A stretch of 64,000 bases of DNA. Origin: Ahaetulla prasina (taxonomy: Eukaryota; Chordata; Lepidosauria; Squamata; Colubridae). The notes beneath the pieces are model-generated. The model did no database searches, was not told where the DNA came from, and saw only the letters and a list, made by a program, of their open reading frames with translations. The DNA lies in contig NC_080539.1 of assembly GCF_028640845.1 (NCBI RefSeq), positions 165,242,236-165,306,235 of the forward strand, in the 5' to 3' direction. Position 1 is the stretch's first letter, and every line of letters begins with the position of its first letter. Below, in pieces: positions 1 through 22,741 of the stretch. The position numbers were made by a program, and so were the translations under genes.

Positions 1-10440
<10,440 letters not shown>

Positions 10441-10486
10441 TGCTGAACTATAAGCTTGTCTATTATGAATCAAACTTTAGAGATGT

Positions 10487-13052
10487 CTGAAAAGAAAGCT
10501 CACTCTAGAAAGCTAGGCAAACGTCACTTCAATAATTTTACGCCAAGAAAGGGATCAATAATGATCGTAGATCTTCTTCAAGCTGAGAAACACCAAACAA
10601 GTCTGTAGAAAAACAAGCAGTTTTAGTCATAAAATCCTTTATGCAGATGCAGTTTTAAAATGTATGCATCATGTTGATCTAAAAACAATTTAAGATCTTG
10701 CCTGGATTTCCCTATGTAACCTCAAAAATTGGATCATTAATCTTCTGATAAGAAATTGAATCCCCTCCCCCCCAAATAAGCACCAAATTTTGCCAGTAAA
10801 TATACTTATTTTCAAGCATTCATATTTACATTGCAGGGTGCATACATCTTAACTGCTTTAGATTCCAGGAAAAGACCACAATATACCAGCCATGGAACCA
10901 AGAAAAATAATTCACATTTGTTAAAAATATTAAGAATAGCTGACTACTTAATGAACCTTAATGAGACCAAGTAATTTTTGTTCAAAATTTGAGTAACTGA
11001 TTTGAGAATTTTGAAAGAATATTAGGTTTTGGGAGCACCAAAGACAGTCTCAAACATAAATTAATAGCCTATGCTACATAAACTCAAATCAGGCTCAGAC
11101 TTCACCGATACCCGATTGAGACCAAAGTTTTGTTTGAAGAAGAGAAATTCTCTGCACTATGCTAATAAACCTAACTGTTGAAGGATATGCAGTTATCTTC
11201 TAGAACTCCATAATACATAGCTAGTACTTTGCATTTAGTAGGCTTTTATTTATGCTGTTGTTCCTATACCAACAGTAAGTATCAAAAAGCCCATTGGTTT
11301 CAACAATGTCTTTTGAAGATGATTTCATGAGAATTTTCTAAAGTATCTCAAAATGCTAATTTTATGAATTCCCCTAAAACAACTAAGGCCACATTGTACT
11401 TCAAACACTTTTGAAAATCTCACTTAACTCTAAAACTGTAACACCCATTCTTGCTAGAAAACAATAGTCTGAGGAAGGCCAGAAACAGAGTGGAGGATAA
11501 TGGCATTTCAAGTGAACATATTTTGCAATTATTGTCTCATTTAGCAAGAAAAGAATACATTTGGCAAATACTTACAAAGTGTACAAAACATTTACCAAGT
11601 TTTATTGGTAAGCGAATAGATATTTAATGTAACCAACAAATTTTGATAGTAACACCTACTGTAGCAAGTTGCTAAGTCATATAAATACAATTATATGACA
11701 TGCAAAGAAGTATTACATGGACTACTTAAAAATATAGCATTAAAATGCTGCTGGAAGCAATTGTTTATTGTTGGATAAAACAGATGTAGGGTACAATAGG
11801 TATCTATTGTAAAAAGATGTTTTACTAATACACAGTTATTTTTTGTTAAGGTAAATGGATGTGGGGAATAAATTGAAAAGTACTAATATTACTATAATAC
11901 AGAAGAATAGTCAAAAATATTGCAAGCAGAGAGATGTCGATGGACATAGAAAAGAAGGAATGGACAAATGTCAAGTGACAAATATAATCTATGACACTTG
12001 ACTGAACATAAGAATTCCTAAACAAAATAAAAGTTTTAACCAGTCATGTACAATGTTGGAATCGCATACTAAGTAATATTGACCACAGTTTAGGAATAAG
12101 ACTTATTTAAAATATTTGAAAAAATATTTTAAAGTTTAACCACTTGCTTAGGGCAAATGAATTGCTCTCAGATTAGCAGGTGCCAAAAGCCTAGCAGATG
12201 AGTCTAGCCTTTTTAAAGACCAGTAGAAAGCCTGGTGATCTTTTTTCAGTGCATGTATGGACTATGTAGCTAGAAACTTCCTAGCAGCATCAGAGGAACT
12301 GCTCATCTTTCCAGCTACGTCTACAATGTAAAGGTTAATGGAATGTTTACTCTTTAATAGTCATTTGAGTTAATTTTTCTGACTCCATCTGACATCTTGT
12401 CACTGACAAAGATAGTAAGTAGCATTAATTGATCTGAGTTCCTAATTCTTAAATAGTCAAAGAGAGGAGATTGGTGATGAGAAAAGTCTCTATACAGATA
12501 TTTCTAGTAGTCTGCTAATGCAATTTCCTAAGGAGTCTTGACGTTAGAGGAACAGGTACTACGATGTAGCATAAGAAGGTTGACTCAAATTAAGACCTAA
12601 TAGTACAGTGAACTGCTAAACTTTTGCATTCGGAGCAAATTTTTTCTTGTTTTGGATTAAAGGGCATAGTAATCAAGAAAAGTATCTACTTTTATTAATT
12701 TTGTTTCTTTTTTTTAGTAGTGATCAAAAGTTAAGCACAAATTTAAACTATTGATGGTAAGAGAATACAGGGATGAAATCTTTAAACACAAATGCATAGT
12801 ATAAGCAATTTTTGGTTGAAAAATAGGTTTCAGTTTAACTCAATGATCATCTTTTTAGAAAAGACCTTTACTATTTGTGTGTTTCAAGAGTTCAAGATAA
12901 ATATCTTTTGAATTGATTTTTTTTTTAAAAAATCCATTAATTTTATAAGGTTGATTATATTACTTAAAACACACATATAACTACACCACTGTTTTTAGTC
13001 AATTTTTGAAGGATTTGGACAATTGTCAGATCCAGGAGCATCTGAAGAGTAC
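10487..13052 (-). other. MATR3: MATR3 5' intron, nothing recognised
   Basis: AT-rich intron sequence upstream of the exon that carries the start codon. I see no transposon family, long open frame or RNA gene in it. Confidence 0.5.
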
Positions 13053-13151
13053 CTCCTGACAGAGTTGGGCTGCCCAGCAGATGGTTTCACTGCATAGCCT
13101 GGTTTCCACACAAGCTGCAACTGCCCAGGCTTATATGAAATCGATGTAAAC
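13053..13151 (-). other. Candidate alternative exon (unexplained exon-like block)
   Basis: A 99-bp block with about 50% G+C in a roughly 30% G+C intron. On the minus strand it is preceded by a good acceptor (TTTGTAG, ending 13152) and followed by GTACTC as a possible donor. If not spliced there, one frame stays open for about 52 codons, from just after the acceptor to a stop near 12995 (…RYSSDAPGSDN…), with no match I recognise. It may be an alternative MATR3 5' UTR exon, a terminal coding exon of an unrecognised transcript, or a conserved regulatory element. Confidence 0.4.
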
Positions 13152-14107
13152 CTACAAAGAAAAAAGGAGATTATCAGAGAAGTCTTAAAAATGGAATACT
13201 CAAAGGGGATACCCCAGTAAGTTGGTGAGGGAGAAAAATGACAATAGCAACATTCCACAAATTGGGATAATTTTACTTCTCTATGGTTCCACTGTTTTTA
13301 TTTGTCATCTTTTATTATGATTGTAGGGTGAAACAGTATGAGGAACTGGAAAAAAAGTAGGATATGTAAAGTAGTCTCCATAAAAGGTTGTAAGAATTAT
13401 ACTGATTTAAGTCTTAAAATATGATGAGGCATATAAAGAAACTAAAAGTCAATATGCCAAGTTTAAGAATTATTTTACCATTGCAAATTAAGATTCAGAA
13501 TATTTTCCATTTTGCCTCAAGTAGAAACCGGAGTGAAAATAGAGAAATAGGATTTTCTACCTGTAAGATATAGCCCTGTATATTATTAGATATTTCTAAA
13601 GGCCTATTTAGAAACAAACAAAACCGTATTACTGGCCATTTACGAGGGCCTGAGATAAAAAGTCAGCACAGAAAATGGAAAGAAATTGTATTTTTCTGTG
13701 AGCAGAAGTTATTCCACTCATGTAAGTGGGAGAAGCAATTATTCTCTCCCTAACTCCCTAGAGTTCCCCCAACTTAGCAGAACATGAGGCATAATGGGTA
13801 ACGGTAAAGAAAGTTTCATAATACACACAGAGATGTTCATTCATGTAATGTTGAACTTCAACCAAAGATTTGAGAAGAATAATTGTCAAAGAAGAATAAT
13901 TTATGGAAATATGGGAGCAATTATTGAAGAATAGGCTATTTGATTTAAACAATAAAAATGATATTGCCTGGTATAGAAATTTATGTGTACTGCATTCAAG
14001 ATTTTTTTTAGTGTTGCTTATCAAGTGTTTTTTAGTGTTGCTTATCAAGGTTAACTAAATAAAATCAGACAAATAGATACTTCAGTTTTGAAAGAAATTT
14101 CCCATTT

Positions 14108-14282
14108 TAGTGGTTCTCAATCTTTTCTTCACCACAGATCCCCTTTAAATACCTTTTGTGGCCATGGACCACCAAGATCTAATGCAAGACTTAAATCACA
14201 ATATTTCTTTAAGCCTTTGTGGACCACTTATGATGACATCACAGCCCCCCCAGGGCTCTGCGGACCAGATTGAAAACCATTG
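14108..14282. mobile_element. Old hAT-type MITE
   Basis: The ends are near inverted repeats: 'agtggttctcaat' at the left and 'attgaaaaccattg' at the right, the CAGTGGTTCTCAA signature of hAT elements. The interior has 'ggaccaccaa' and 'ggaccactta' arms. I found no clean 8-bp target duplication, consistent with age. Confidence 0.5.
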
Positions 14283-14522
14283 CCTTATTCAAGTCAAGCA
14301 TATAAAAACTATGTCCAAAGAGAAGTTAGCAGGAAAAGTAATAGTGTTACCAAGTTCAGTTGTGCAATGTGAATGGAAAACACTCTTTGCATCCTACTAC
14401 TGCAGATGCTTTAGAGCCAAGATTGACATGGATTAGTGGTATAATCCCTATTGGATTTCCATAATCATTCCAGGATTTCAGATCCACATCTAGCTATCTA
14501 TAAGCTTTTTATATAAACTATA

Positions 14523-14845
14523 GGGTAGTCCTCAATTTACCCTAATTGGGACTGAAATTACAGATGCTGAGCAAAGCAATTAAGATATTATGCCACTCTT
14601 CACTTAATCACCACAATCCCTGCACTTCCAGTTATGGTTGTTAAGTATACAGTTAAGTGAAAGAGCTGCCTATGGAGGATTTCAGCCAAACTCCCTCCCC
14701 CCAAACATCAGAGGGAGTCCTCTTGGCAGGTATTAGCAATTTCCAACCTTCCCTGCCAGCTTCCCTGTTGACTTTCTTGGGAAGTTGGTAGAGAAGATTG
14801 CAAATGGCAATCATATGATCTCAGGGCACTCAGCAACTGGTTTAA
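14523..14845. repeat. Diverged TACAGG-family MITE copy
   Basis: It begins 'gggtagtcctcaattta' and holds the family phrases 'cacttaatcac', 'ttgactttc' and 'caatcatatgatc'. It is strongly diverged from the clean copies in SIL1 introns. Confidence 0.45.
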
Positions 14846-14846
14846 T

Positions 14847-15075
14847 GAGAGCTAGTTTGATCTACTGGTTAAAGCATTAAGCTATCTCAAGAGTGAGTTC
14901 AAATCCCGCCTTCACCATAAAAGCCAGCTGGGTGACCATGGGCCAGTCACTCTCTGTGCCCAATTCACCTTACAGGGTTGCTTGTTGTGGGGAAAACAGC
15001 GGGAGGAAGGAAGGTGTGTGTTGGATATATTTGCTGCGTTGAATTATTTGTAAAAATAAGAAGTCCCACGGCAAG
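14847..15075 (+). repeat. tRNA-derived SINE, Sauria/squamate type
   Basis: The head has tRNA-like promoter boxes: 'ctactggttaaagc' for box A and 'gagttcaaatccc' for box B. It is followed by 'gctgggtgaccatgggccag', a phrase common in squamate SINEs, and an AT-rich 3' end. It is not a functional tRNA because no cloverleaf can be drawn. Confidence 0.7.
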
Positions 15076-15441
15076 ATGGGCAGCAATAAATTTAGCAAAT
15101 AAATTGGTTGTCAGTGAAAACAAGCTGCCAACATGTGTGCCAAGCACCCAGATCATGATGACGGAACCGTGAGCGTGCACACATAATGTTTTGTAATGGG
15201 CAGGAGGTAAAGCACCTTTTCTGAGGTCATAATAATTTTGGGCTATCGTTGAATGGTCATAACTCAAGGCCTACCTATAATATATTTAATTCAACATTTT
15301 TAAAATTCTATAATTCCAGGAATAGCCCAAATAGTTATAGATTATTTAAAATGAAATAAGATAGCATTTAGATATTAGGTGTTATTTACTATAGTGCTAG
15401 TAATATAAACCAAACATTTCACATACTATATAGATCTCTTA

Positions 15442-15590
15442 CATGGTAGGTAAAATGAGGACCCAGATTGTTGGGGGCAATAAAAGTTGACTTTGTATAT
15501 AATATACAAATGGATGAAGACTAACACAATGTAAGCCGCCCTGAGTCTTCGGAGAAGGGCGGGATATAAATTCAAATTTAAAAAAAAAAT
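15442..15590 (+). repeat. 5'-truncated SINE with L2-like tail
   Basis: It matches the 3' two thirds of the SINE at 61413-61681: 'aaaatgaggacccagattg', 'ttgactttgtatataat' and the tail 'gccgccctgagtcttcgg', then an A-run. Confidence 0.75.
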
Positions 15591-16417
15591 CAACACAGGT
15601 CCAGTTTCACTTATAAGATTATTTATAAAAGAAGCATTTACAATTGTACAATAAATTTTTCTTTGAAAAGAACTGATATTCTCTTGAACAGCGATTCCAA
15701 GAAAATGAGCAAAAATGAGCCATGTTTTCCAAGGAAGACAAATCATCTTTATGGAGCTGCATAGCCACTACCTCATGTTTTAAAGCACCTTTTTAGATTC
15801 AGTTCCAAACCACTGCACAGCCCTACAATGTATGCAAATCTCTTTAGCAGAGGTGACCTCTGGAATGGAATACATGCACAAACCAGTCACTGAAGAAGCA
15901 ATGCCGTCAGTTGGATTTCTGCAGCATATAGCAAAACTAGATAAACCAAGGAACAGGACTTCTCAATTACCGGTCAATCCAAATAATGAATGTCTAGTGA
16001 TATATTCCATAATCTGCCAAGAGGCAGGCTGCAGAATATTTACACTTTATATTCTAAAATACAAGCTTCATGAAATAACATTGATAATCCAAATACAAGC
16101 ACCAAAGTGGGTTTTTTCTTCAAAAATCCTTTGAGAAGTAGTTGGCAGTAAAAGCTTTAGATTGGATGAACCATTCAATAGCAAGAAATTGTTTATTGGC
16201 CTTCCTATGCCAGTCTCCATTTCACATCATGGTTTATTACAGTCAAAGACCAGAGCCCTTTCTTGTCAGTAACTTGAAATGGAGAAATGAGAGTCCAACT
16301 TCTCCAAACTAAATGAAACAACTTTCAGTTGTAAACTACAAGATAATGCCTTAGCTACAAAGCACTTCATAGACGACAGAAGAGGAAACAAATCCAAAAA
16401 GATGCAATAATTTAAAA

Positions 16418-16929
16418 CAGTGGTAGTCAACCTGGTCCCTACCGCCCACTAGTGGGCGTTCCAGCTTTCATGGTGGGCGGTAGGGATTTTGTCCGATACT
16501 GAAGCACTTTCCTTTTTTAAATTTAGTTGACTTTTAAAAAAAATTTCATAGCATTATTTAAAAACATTTTCATTAGATTTTCATAAAATTCCGTGACAAC
16601 TTAATTTTCTGAAAATATACTATTTGTATCACCCGCGCATAAGTTTAGTTCACGTTACCTAAGTGAAACTAAATGGCACTATAGTGCAACCACAAACAAA
16701 AGAGCCTCGTCTCAGAATAGCTTGCGCAACTCCCCCCCCACACCCAGCTGTAACAGACAAGCAGAGCTGGTAGCCGGCGCCCCTCCAAACCCAATCCATG
16801 ATGCGCGAGAGGCATGCACAAATGACAATACACGGCGCGTTACTGTGTAACTGGTGGGCACTTAGAAAATTTTACTACTAACAGAGATACAAAAGTGGGC
16901 GGTAGGTATAAAAAGATTGACTACCCCTG
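16418..16929. mobile_element. Non-autonomous hAT transposon, OposCharlie-like
   Basis: Terminal inverted repeats are CAGTGGTAGTCAACCT at the left and the complement of CAGGGGTAGTCAATCT at the right. A perfect 8-bp target duplication 'atttaaaa' (16410-16417 and 16930-16937) gives exact borders. The interior has 'accgcccac' blocks at both ends and no coding frame. The end sequence resembles the horizontally spread OposCharlie/hAT-HT group by recollection. Insertion is in the first MATR3 intron. Confidence 0.85.
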
Positions 16930-17600
16930 ATTTAAAAGGACAATCAAAATTGAAGAAATTAGAAGAGAAAGCTAGTGTTCGCACAAATGAGAATAGAAAA
17001 GGGCATAAACTTACAAAATCAAACAAAAAGCTATCCAATTAACACCTTTTGATGATTATATGGGGGAAGACATGACGAGCGATAAGAATATTTTCAAAAA
17101 TATTTGATGAACCATTACAAATGTGTTAAAAAGGAATAAGAAAAGTAAGGGAAGATCAGTTGCATTCTTGTGTTTGCGGTGAATATACAAATAGTCATGT
17201 TGAACTGAACTTTTAAATAGGAGAAATTAAACTAAAATAAAATGTAACTGATGAATTAAAACTAACTACTGAATCCAAAAATCTACCCAATTCTTTGAAT
17301 ATCTGCATATGCTACTGCAGATTCAGAAAACGTAACTTATTCCCCAACTTGGTAACTGTATTCAACAACTAGAAAATGTGCATTTTTTCAAATTTTAACA
17401 ATGGATCCAGGCAAAGTATGAGAAGAACGTTATAAGTAGTTACAGATCAGTTAAAATTACATAGCAGAGGTGTTAGTGATGAAATATTACAGAAACATCA
17501 AGAATATACTGCAGAAAGAGCTTTCAATAAAATGGGGCTTCTCTAAGAATAGGTCATTTTTCAAGCTTTATTTTTGTAAGGAATGTAAACGAAGCTAAAT

Positions 17601-17975
17601 CATCAACTTATGATGGAAATTCTGGTCCCAATTATGATCATAAGTTGTTGCAATTGTAAGTCAGTCAACTTTACCATTTTTTACAGCAGTAATTAACCAA
17701 ATAACCATGATTAAGCGAACCATACAGTCATCAAGCAAGTCCAGCTTCCCTAATGGAGTTTTTGCTGGAAATTGGCAAAAGTTGGCAAATTGCAATCACA
17801 ATTGACACAGTGATGAACTTGTCGTAAGTGTGAATGTTGCCAAGTGCTCCAGTTGTAATCACATGGTCAAGAATGATGTTATAAGCATGAATACAGGTTG
17901 TAAGTCATTTTATAAGGCCATCGTAACTTTGAACTGTCATTAAAATAAAAGGTCATAAGTTGAAGACTGCCTATG
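17601..17975. repeat. TACAGG-family MITE, variant subfamily
   Basis: It shares 'cataagttg', 'gtgtgaatgttgccaagtg', 'atcacatggtc' and 'gtaactttgaac', and ends 'aagttgaagactgcctat'. It is diverged from the clean copies by roughly a quarter of positions by eye. Confidence 0.6.
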
Positions 17976-18976
17976 ATCATGGCAAATAGGTTCAAGAAAC
18001 CTATATGCCATTATTTATTTAAAACTCTTTCAAAGTAGCTTTATGAAAAATTCATGAAGAAATATTTTATCACATCTTTCCACTATCTGATAACTGGTTA
18101 AAGATTAGGAAATAAGAGTAGAATTAAAGGGATACTTTTCACAAAGGGAAGAAACTGGATTTCCTTAATATGTAACTTACTTCTATGATGGAATTGGGCA
18201 TGGGTTAGTCAGATTTCCTGATTATTCAAGAAAAAGGAAAGAAGGGATTGAGAAAAGCAGCAAAATAAGCTGTCTAAAGTTGGTGAATGGGCTTTAAGAT
18301 GGGAACTGCAATTTAACATAAATGTAAAGGATTCCACATTGGAATCAGAACCCCAAGTGTACTTTAATAGGATCTGAATGAATAATGACTAATCAAGAAA
18401 AATACGAGTGTTATGGTAGATGTAGCATGCTCACAAAACATCAATTGTTATGTAGCTAATGTAGAATAAGTGAATTTCATCTTACAGAACTTTAGAAAGT
18501 AGAGTGACATCAGTCATAATATAAAAATTGTCTTATATAAATCTAACAGTGGTCATGACACTCTTGGAGTATTGGTTACATTCCCATGATCAGGCTAAGC
18601 CATAACCTAGATGTGTGCATTAAAAACCATACTTTACAACTTAGCACAATGCATAAACCCAGATACTGTGTAGAACTCTGTTCACTGTATCTCAAAAAAA
18701 TTATTATAGCAGCAAAAAAACTGACTGAATGATAGCAATTCTATTACAAGAAGCAATTATAGAAATTTGGATCCTTAAGTATTACTGTACTTCCTTTCTC
18801 ATTTAATTAGAATTGAGCCACTCCTGAAACTACTGTAAATGCAGAAAAATTCAACAAATGGAAGGTTATAAGTGACTACTGCAATATAGTACAGTACCTT
18901 GTGAACCATAGGTGCTAAAGACAGCTGAATAAATAGGCCATTGATTTCCTGCACTTGAGCTTCTAAGTTGCATCTA

Positions 18977-19336
18977 CCGTATATACTCGAGTATAAGCCG
19001 AGTTTTTCAGCACGTTTTTTGTGCTGAAAAACGTCCCCTCGGCTTATACTCGAGTATATACGGCTTATACTCGAGTTTTTTTTTTCTTCTTTTTTTCACA
19101 TTATAAACTTGGCGGGCTTTTGCATTAGCGCGGGGAAGCCCTGCCGGTGCAGTGAGAGGGCGGGGCGGGGGAGCCGCCAGCCTTCTCGGCTGAGGGAGGG
19201 AGGGTTTCCCCGACCGGTAGCTGCCTCATTTCCCACCCTCGGCTTATACTCGAGTCCCCAGTTTACCCCAGTTTTTTGGGGTAAAATTGGGGACCTCGGC
19301 TTATACTCGGATCGGCTTATATTCGAGTATATACGG
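18977..19336. mobile_element. Tc1/mariner-like MITE with nested palindrome
   Basis: The outer ends CCGTATATACTCGAGTATAA and its complement are flanked on both sides by TA (18975-18976 and 19337-19338), the mariner-type target duplication. The left 85 bp form an inner palindrome: the same end repeats inverted near 19061, around a 'tttttcagcacg'/'gtgctgaaaaa' hairpin. Further 'cggcttatactcgag' copies follow inside. It has no coding frame. It lies in the first MATR3 intron. Confidence 0.8.
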
Positions 19337-19661
19337 TAAGTAACTATATGAAAAATGTTAAGACAAGACTGATTTGATCAATTATTTTGAGCAAATTTTC
19401 TAATATTTTAATCTTAAAAAGCAGCCTTTATTAGACATGAGTATGAATTTAAACTAAGAATTTCTAAGATCCAAGTGCAATATCCCAGGGTTCAGACTTG
19501 AGAAACTAGGTTATTGATAATATATTTTCCTTCATCTAAACTTGTTTCTTATCCTTATAACAGCTATGTTTCATAAGAGTTTAGTCAAGGAATTTGAAAA
19601 AAAAAATAGCTAGGCAATCCTGCATTAACATTCAACTCCAAGTATTTATATTACTATATCG

Positions 19662-19778
19662 CAGTGATGGTGGCATGCAGATCCGTCTTTGTGGGTATGC
19701 ATCGCCAGCTGCTCTCTTCTGGGTTCCAGCACGTGCTCCAGTTTCCGCACTCTGTGCTGAAAAGGTTAGCCATCACTG
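19662..19778. mobile_element. Short hAT-type MITE (CAGTGATGG family)
   Basis: It runs from 'cagtgatggtggc' to 'ggttagccatcactg'. Flanking 8-mers 'ctatatcg' and 'ctatatag' agree at seven of eight positions. A longer member of this family is at 55140-55721. Confidence 0.75.
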
Positions 19779-21039
19779 CTATATAGGTATTCATGGGTCA
19801 TTTATATGAAGAGCTGAATTTTTTTTAAAAAAAAGTATACCAACTATTTATGTCATTAGATATAATTTCAGGAATGAACATAACTGGAGAATAAATCCAA
19901 ATATCTACCAACAGTGAATTATATTACCTCAAGGCTTCCAGTCTAGGGAGAAAAGTAGAGATAAGCCTACAATTACAGCAAAATAAAGTTTGCAAGCATT
20001 CATTATTCAATTCTAAGTTCATTAAACTATTCATCAATTTAATTCAGAAATTAAACATTTCTGAAACAATGTTATAGATTAATATGGCTATACTGAGAGA
20101 CAGACTTTGCCCCATTAATTTGGGACAACACAAAGTTTTGCAGGCAAGATTCCCAATTCAAATGTTCCACCTCTGATACTGTGACATGTGTTGAACAAAA
20201 AAAGTTTGCTACCATATAAATTAACCATTCCTGATGAACATTCTAATTCTATTATTTAAACATTTGACTTTTGCATAATTTTAGAGAAAGTACCATGGAA
20301 AACATGGTTGTTACTCATCCCAATATACCTCCAATATCAAATCTTGATGAATGTAGGCTTGCAATACCATTGTTTGCGTTTGATGAACTAATCAAGGGCC
20401 TTCGATCAGCATGAGGCTTGTAGAATTAGCACCTTAACTCTGGAATCTTGAAAGAATAGGGACTCACCCTCCCTACAACTAAGTCTTAAGATTCAAGTTG
20501 TGTTTAAAAACTTCAAACTCGCAGTTGTGTTTCATATACATAAATCATCACCCCCAAAATATATCGATCAAGAGCAACTTTCCACCTTAGCGCGGGGGGG
20601 GGGGGGAGAGTAAGTTTTCTATGTAAAAAAAAAAAAATCACCCTCCTTTTGCATTCAAATCGATCAAATCCAACCTTCTCAGTAGCAGACGACAAATATA
20701 CGATTTATGGTCTTAAAATGGCGATCAGTAAAGTTGGGTTCAAATTTTGCAGTTACGACTGAAAAATATGCGTTACACCAATAACGCCTATAGTTCAAAG
20801 GAGTAAAACATTATTAAATATTCAATTTATTTGGTAATCAGCATCCCTGAATGCAAACGAACTTTACTTCTGAGCAAACATACACAGACCTTATTTGATC
20901 TTCGGCAGAACGAAAAGCATTAAGGAACACTATCTTCGCCCAGGAACGAAGATAAAGATACAAATCAGTTAACTACTCCAAGAGAAGGCGGCCTACGTAA
21001 CAAAGAACAAAAAGGTCGTATAAACCTCGACTCAAAAAC

Positions 21040-21650
21040 GTTTCTTTAGCTTCCGAGATCCGCGCATGCGCACGACCACACCTCAGGCTTCGGCGCCGGG
21101 GCCTATTTTTCTGAGGGCGCGAACGATCACTTTCCGGCGGGGAGGGCTTCTTTTTCTTCTTCCCTCCACGCATGCGCACGAGCACGGTAGCGCAGCACGC
21201 GCCCCTCCTCCCTTCCAAGTTGCCAACGGTTCAGGCCAAACGGCGCAGCAAAGGAAGCCTTTGCGGCCTAACAAGAATCGATACCACCCAGTTATACCAC
21301 TCCTACCTCAGCAAGAAAAGGAGTCGTTCGCTTATTTTGCCATCGCTAACGCAAATAAAACCTGGAGGGAAAAAAGACCGAGGGGGGGAAAAAAAATCCC
21401 AAAACGAAGCTGCGTAGGTCTCACTCCCACACCGCTCGCATTGGACCGCTAATCTAACCAACGCATGCGCCGTCTGGCCGCAGGACCTCGAATGGGGTTC
21501 TCGCGAGAGAACGCGCTCGTTGTGTTGCCCAGCATCTATCGCGAGAACCTGGGCATTGATTTTTTTTCCCCCCCTTAAAGTCTTTTTGTGTGTTTTTTCC
21601 CGCCGAGCTAAAGAGGAAGTTTTCTCTACTGGCACTAAAACCATTTTCCT
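21040..21650 (-). promoter_or_regulatory. MATR3: MATR3 CpG-island promoter and probable first exon
   Basis: A CpG-rich block between AT-rich flanks, upstream of the MATR3 coding exons. It holds a perfect TCTCGCGAGA palindrome (21499-21508), a second TCGCGAGA (21539-21546) and NRF1-like GCATGCGC cores near 21062, 21171 and 21462. On the minus strand a good splice donor, GAG|GTAGGA, ends a candidate exon 1 at 21307; a second, GTGAGA, would end it at 21425. Start site by inference is around 21450-21480, just downstream of the CGCG boxes. Such TATA-less promoters usually drive constant broad expression. Confidence 0.75.
21499..21508. promoter_or_regulatory. TCTCGCGAGA box
   Basis: An exact copy of the CGCG palindrome known from vertebrate CpG-island promoters and reported to be bound by BANP. 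A partial second copy lies 31 bp away (21539-21546). Confidence 0.8.
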
Positions 21651-21989
21651 CCCCCCTTCAAATTAGCATCGGGTAGATGAATGCAATAAGCCTGCGTTTA
21701 CAAAAATAAGCTAAACTTAAATATGATTGAAACTCAGTGCCCTGTGAAAATCCAATAATACACAGTTCACTTATGTTCAATTATCAATCCAGATAATTGG
21801 CTTAATTTAAGTCCACATAGCCAAGAAGTCAGTGGCAGTAGCCATGATCAATCCTAAGTATTCTATGGCTTTACACTTTCACACCAATTTAAAAAATGTA
21901 CTTTGTTCATATGATGTTGCTTTAATGTGTGATTTCAACCCAACTATTGCAGATTATGAACTAGTTTTTTATTATTTTTATTTATTATG

Positions 21990-22190
21990 TAGTTTATTCA
22001 GTTGTGTCTCATTTCTGGAGACTGTCTTGTCAAGTTTTTTTCACAAAATTTTTCATAATTTGTCTGCCTCCTCTGGCCTTAGAGAAAGTGACTAACCCAA
22101 AGTCATCAGGCTGTGTATCAAAGGCACGACTAGAACTCAATCTCCCTATTTCTAGCCTGATGCCTTAACTACATCAAAGTGACTCTTTAT
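21990..22190 (-). repeat. Sauria-type SINE
   Basis: Read on the minus strand: 'gtagttaaggcatcaggct' head, 'gagttctagtcgtgcctttg' box B region, then 'gactttgggttagtcac' and a degenerate 3' part. It sits just upstream of the MATR3 promoter. Confidence 0.7.
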
Positions 22191-22264
22191 AAATTCAGTT
22201 TTTAGTGCTGGAAGTACAGCAATCAAGGATTAACACAGGGTAGAGGTGGTTGATTTATTTTTCA

Positions 22265-22372
22265 TAGCACCTAAAGGCAGGACAAGAAACAGTGAGTGGA
22301 AGCTTGTTAGAAGGAAATTCAATCTGGAACTGAGGAGGAATTTCCTGACAGAATGATTAATGATTAGCCCTC
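22265..22372 (+). repeat. CR1 LINE 3' part, left piece
   Basis: 'gaaattcaatctggaactga' and 'ggaggaatttcctgacag' are CR1 3'-end phrases. The sequence breaks off after 'attaatgatt' and seems to continue at 23758, so this looks like the left half of a split element. Confidence 0.65.
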
Positions 22373-22741
22373 CCTGCCCCATAATAAAAAATTATACAGA
22401 ATATTAAAAGAGAGAGAATATTTCCTCTAAAGGAGAAGAGGAGAAAAATCTTAACAAAGGCAGAAAGCAGCCTCAGTCTTTCTGCTATAGGATAACAGTC
22501 TCAACAGAAGCATGAAGAGGCTAGGCTTTGTGAATGGATATTTTATATTCATTCATAAAGCAGCCCACTCTATTCATAAAGGGCAGCCAGAAGCTCCAAA
22601 TAAACAGCAAAATAGGCAAGGAGCCAAAACGGACAAGATTAGCTCACACAGACAAAACACATAGGACTGCCTTTACAGCCAGTCATGATCCCCACATGAC
22701 CCCATAGGAATCTGGCAACAGCCATTAAAATATTAGAATAG

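Noticed and set aside
10441..10473. Upstream in-frame ATG of MATR3 (10473)
   Set aside because: The conserved family start MSKSF at 10440 fits better; the upstream residues are not conserved and lie in a short 5' leader.
14847..14915. Possible tRNA gene from A and B boxes
   Set aside because: It is the head of a SINE; the anticodon and acceptor stems cannot be paired.
21066..21644. Several frames over the MATR3 CpG island
   Set aside because: Open because of G+C content; they overlap each other on both strands and lack domain signatures.
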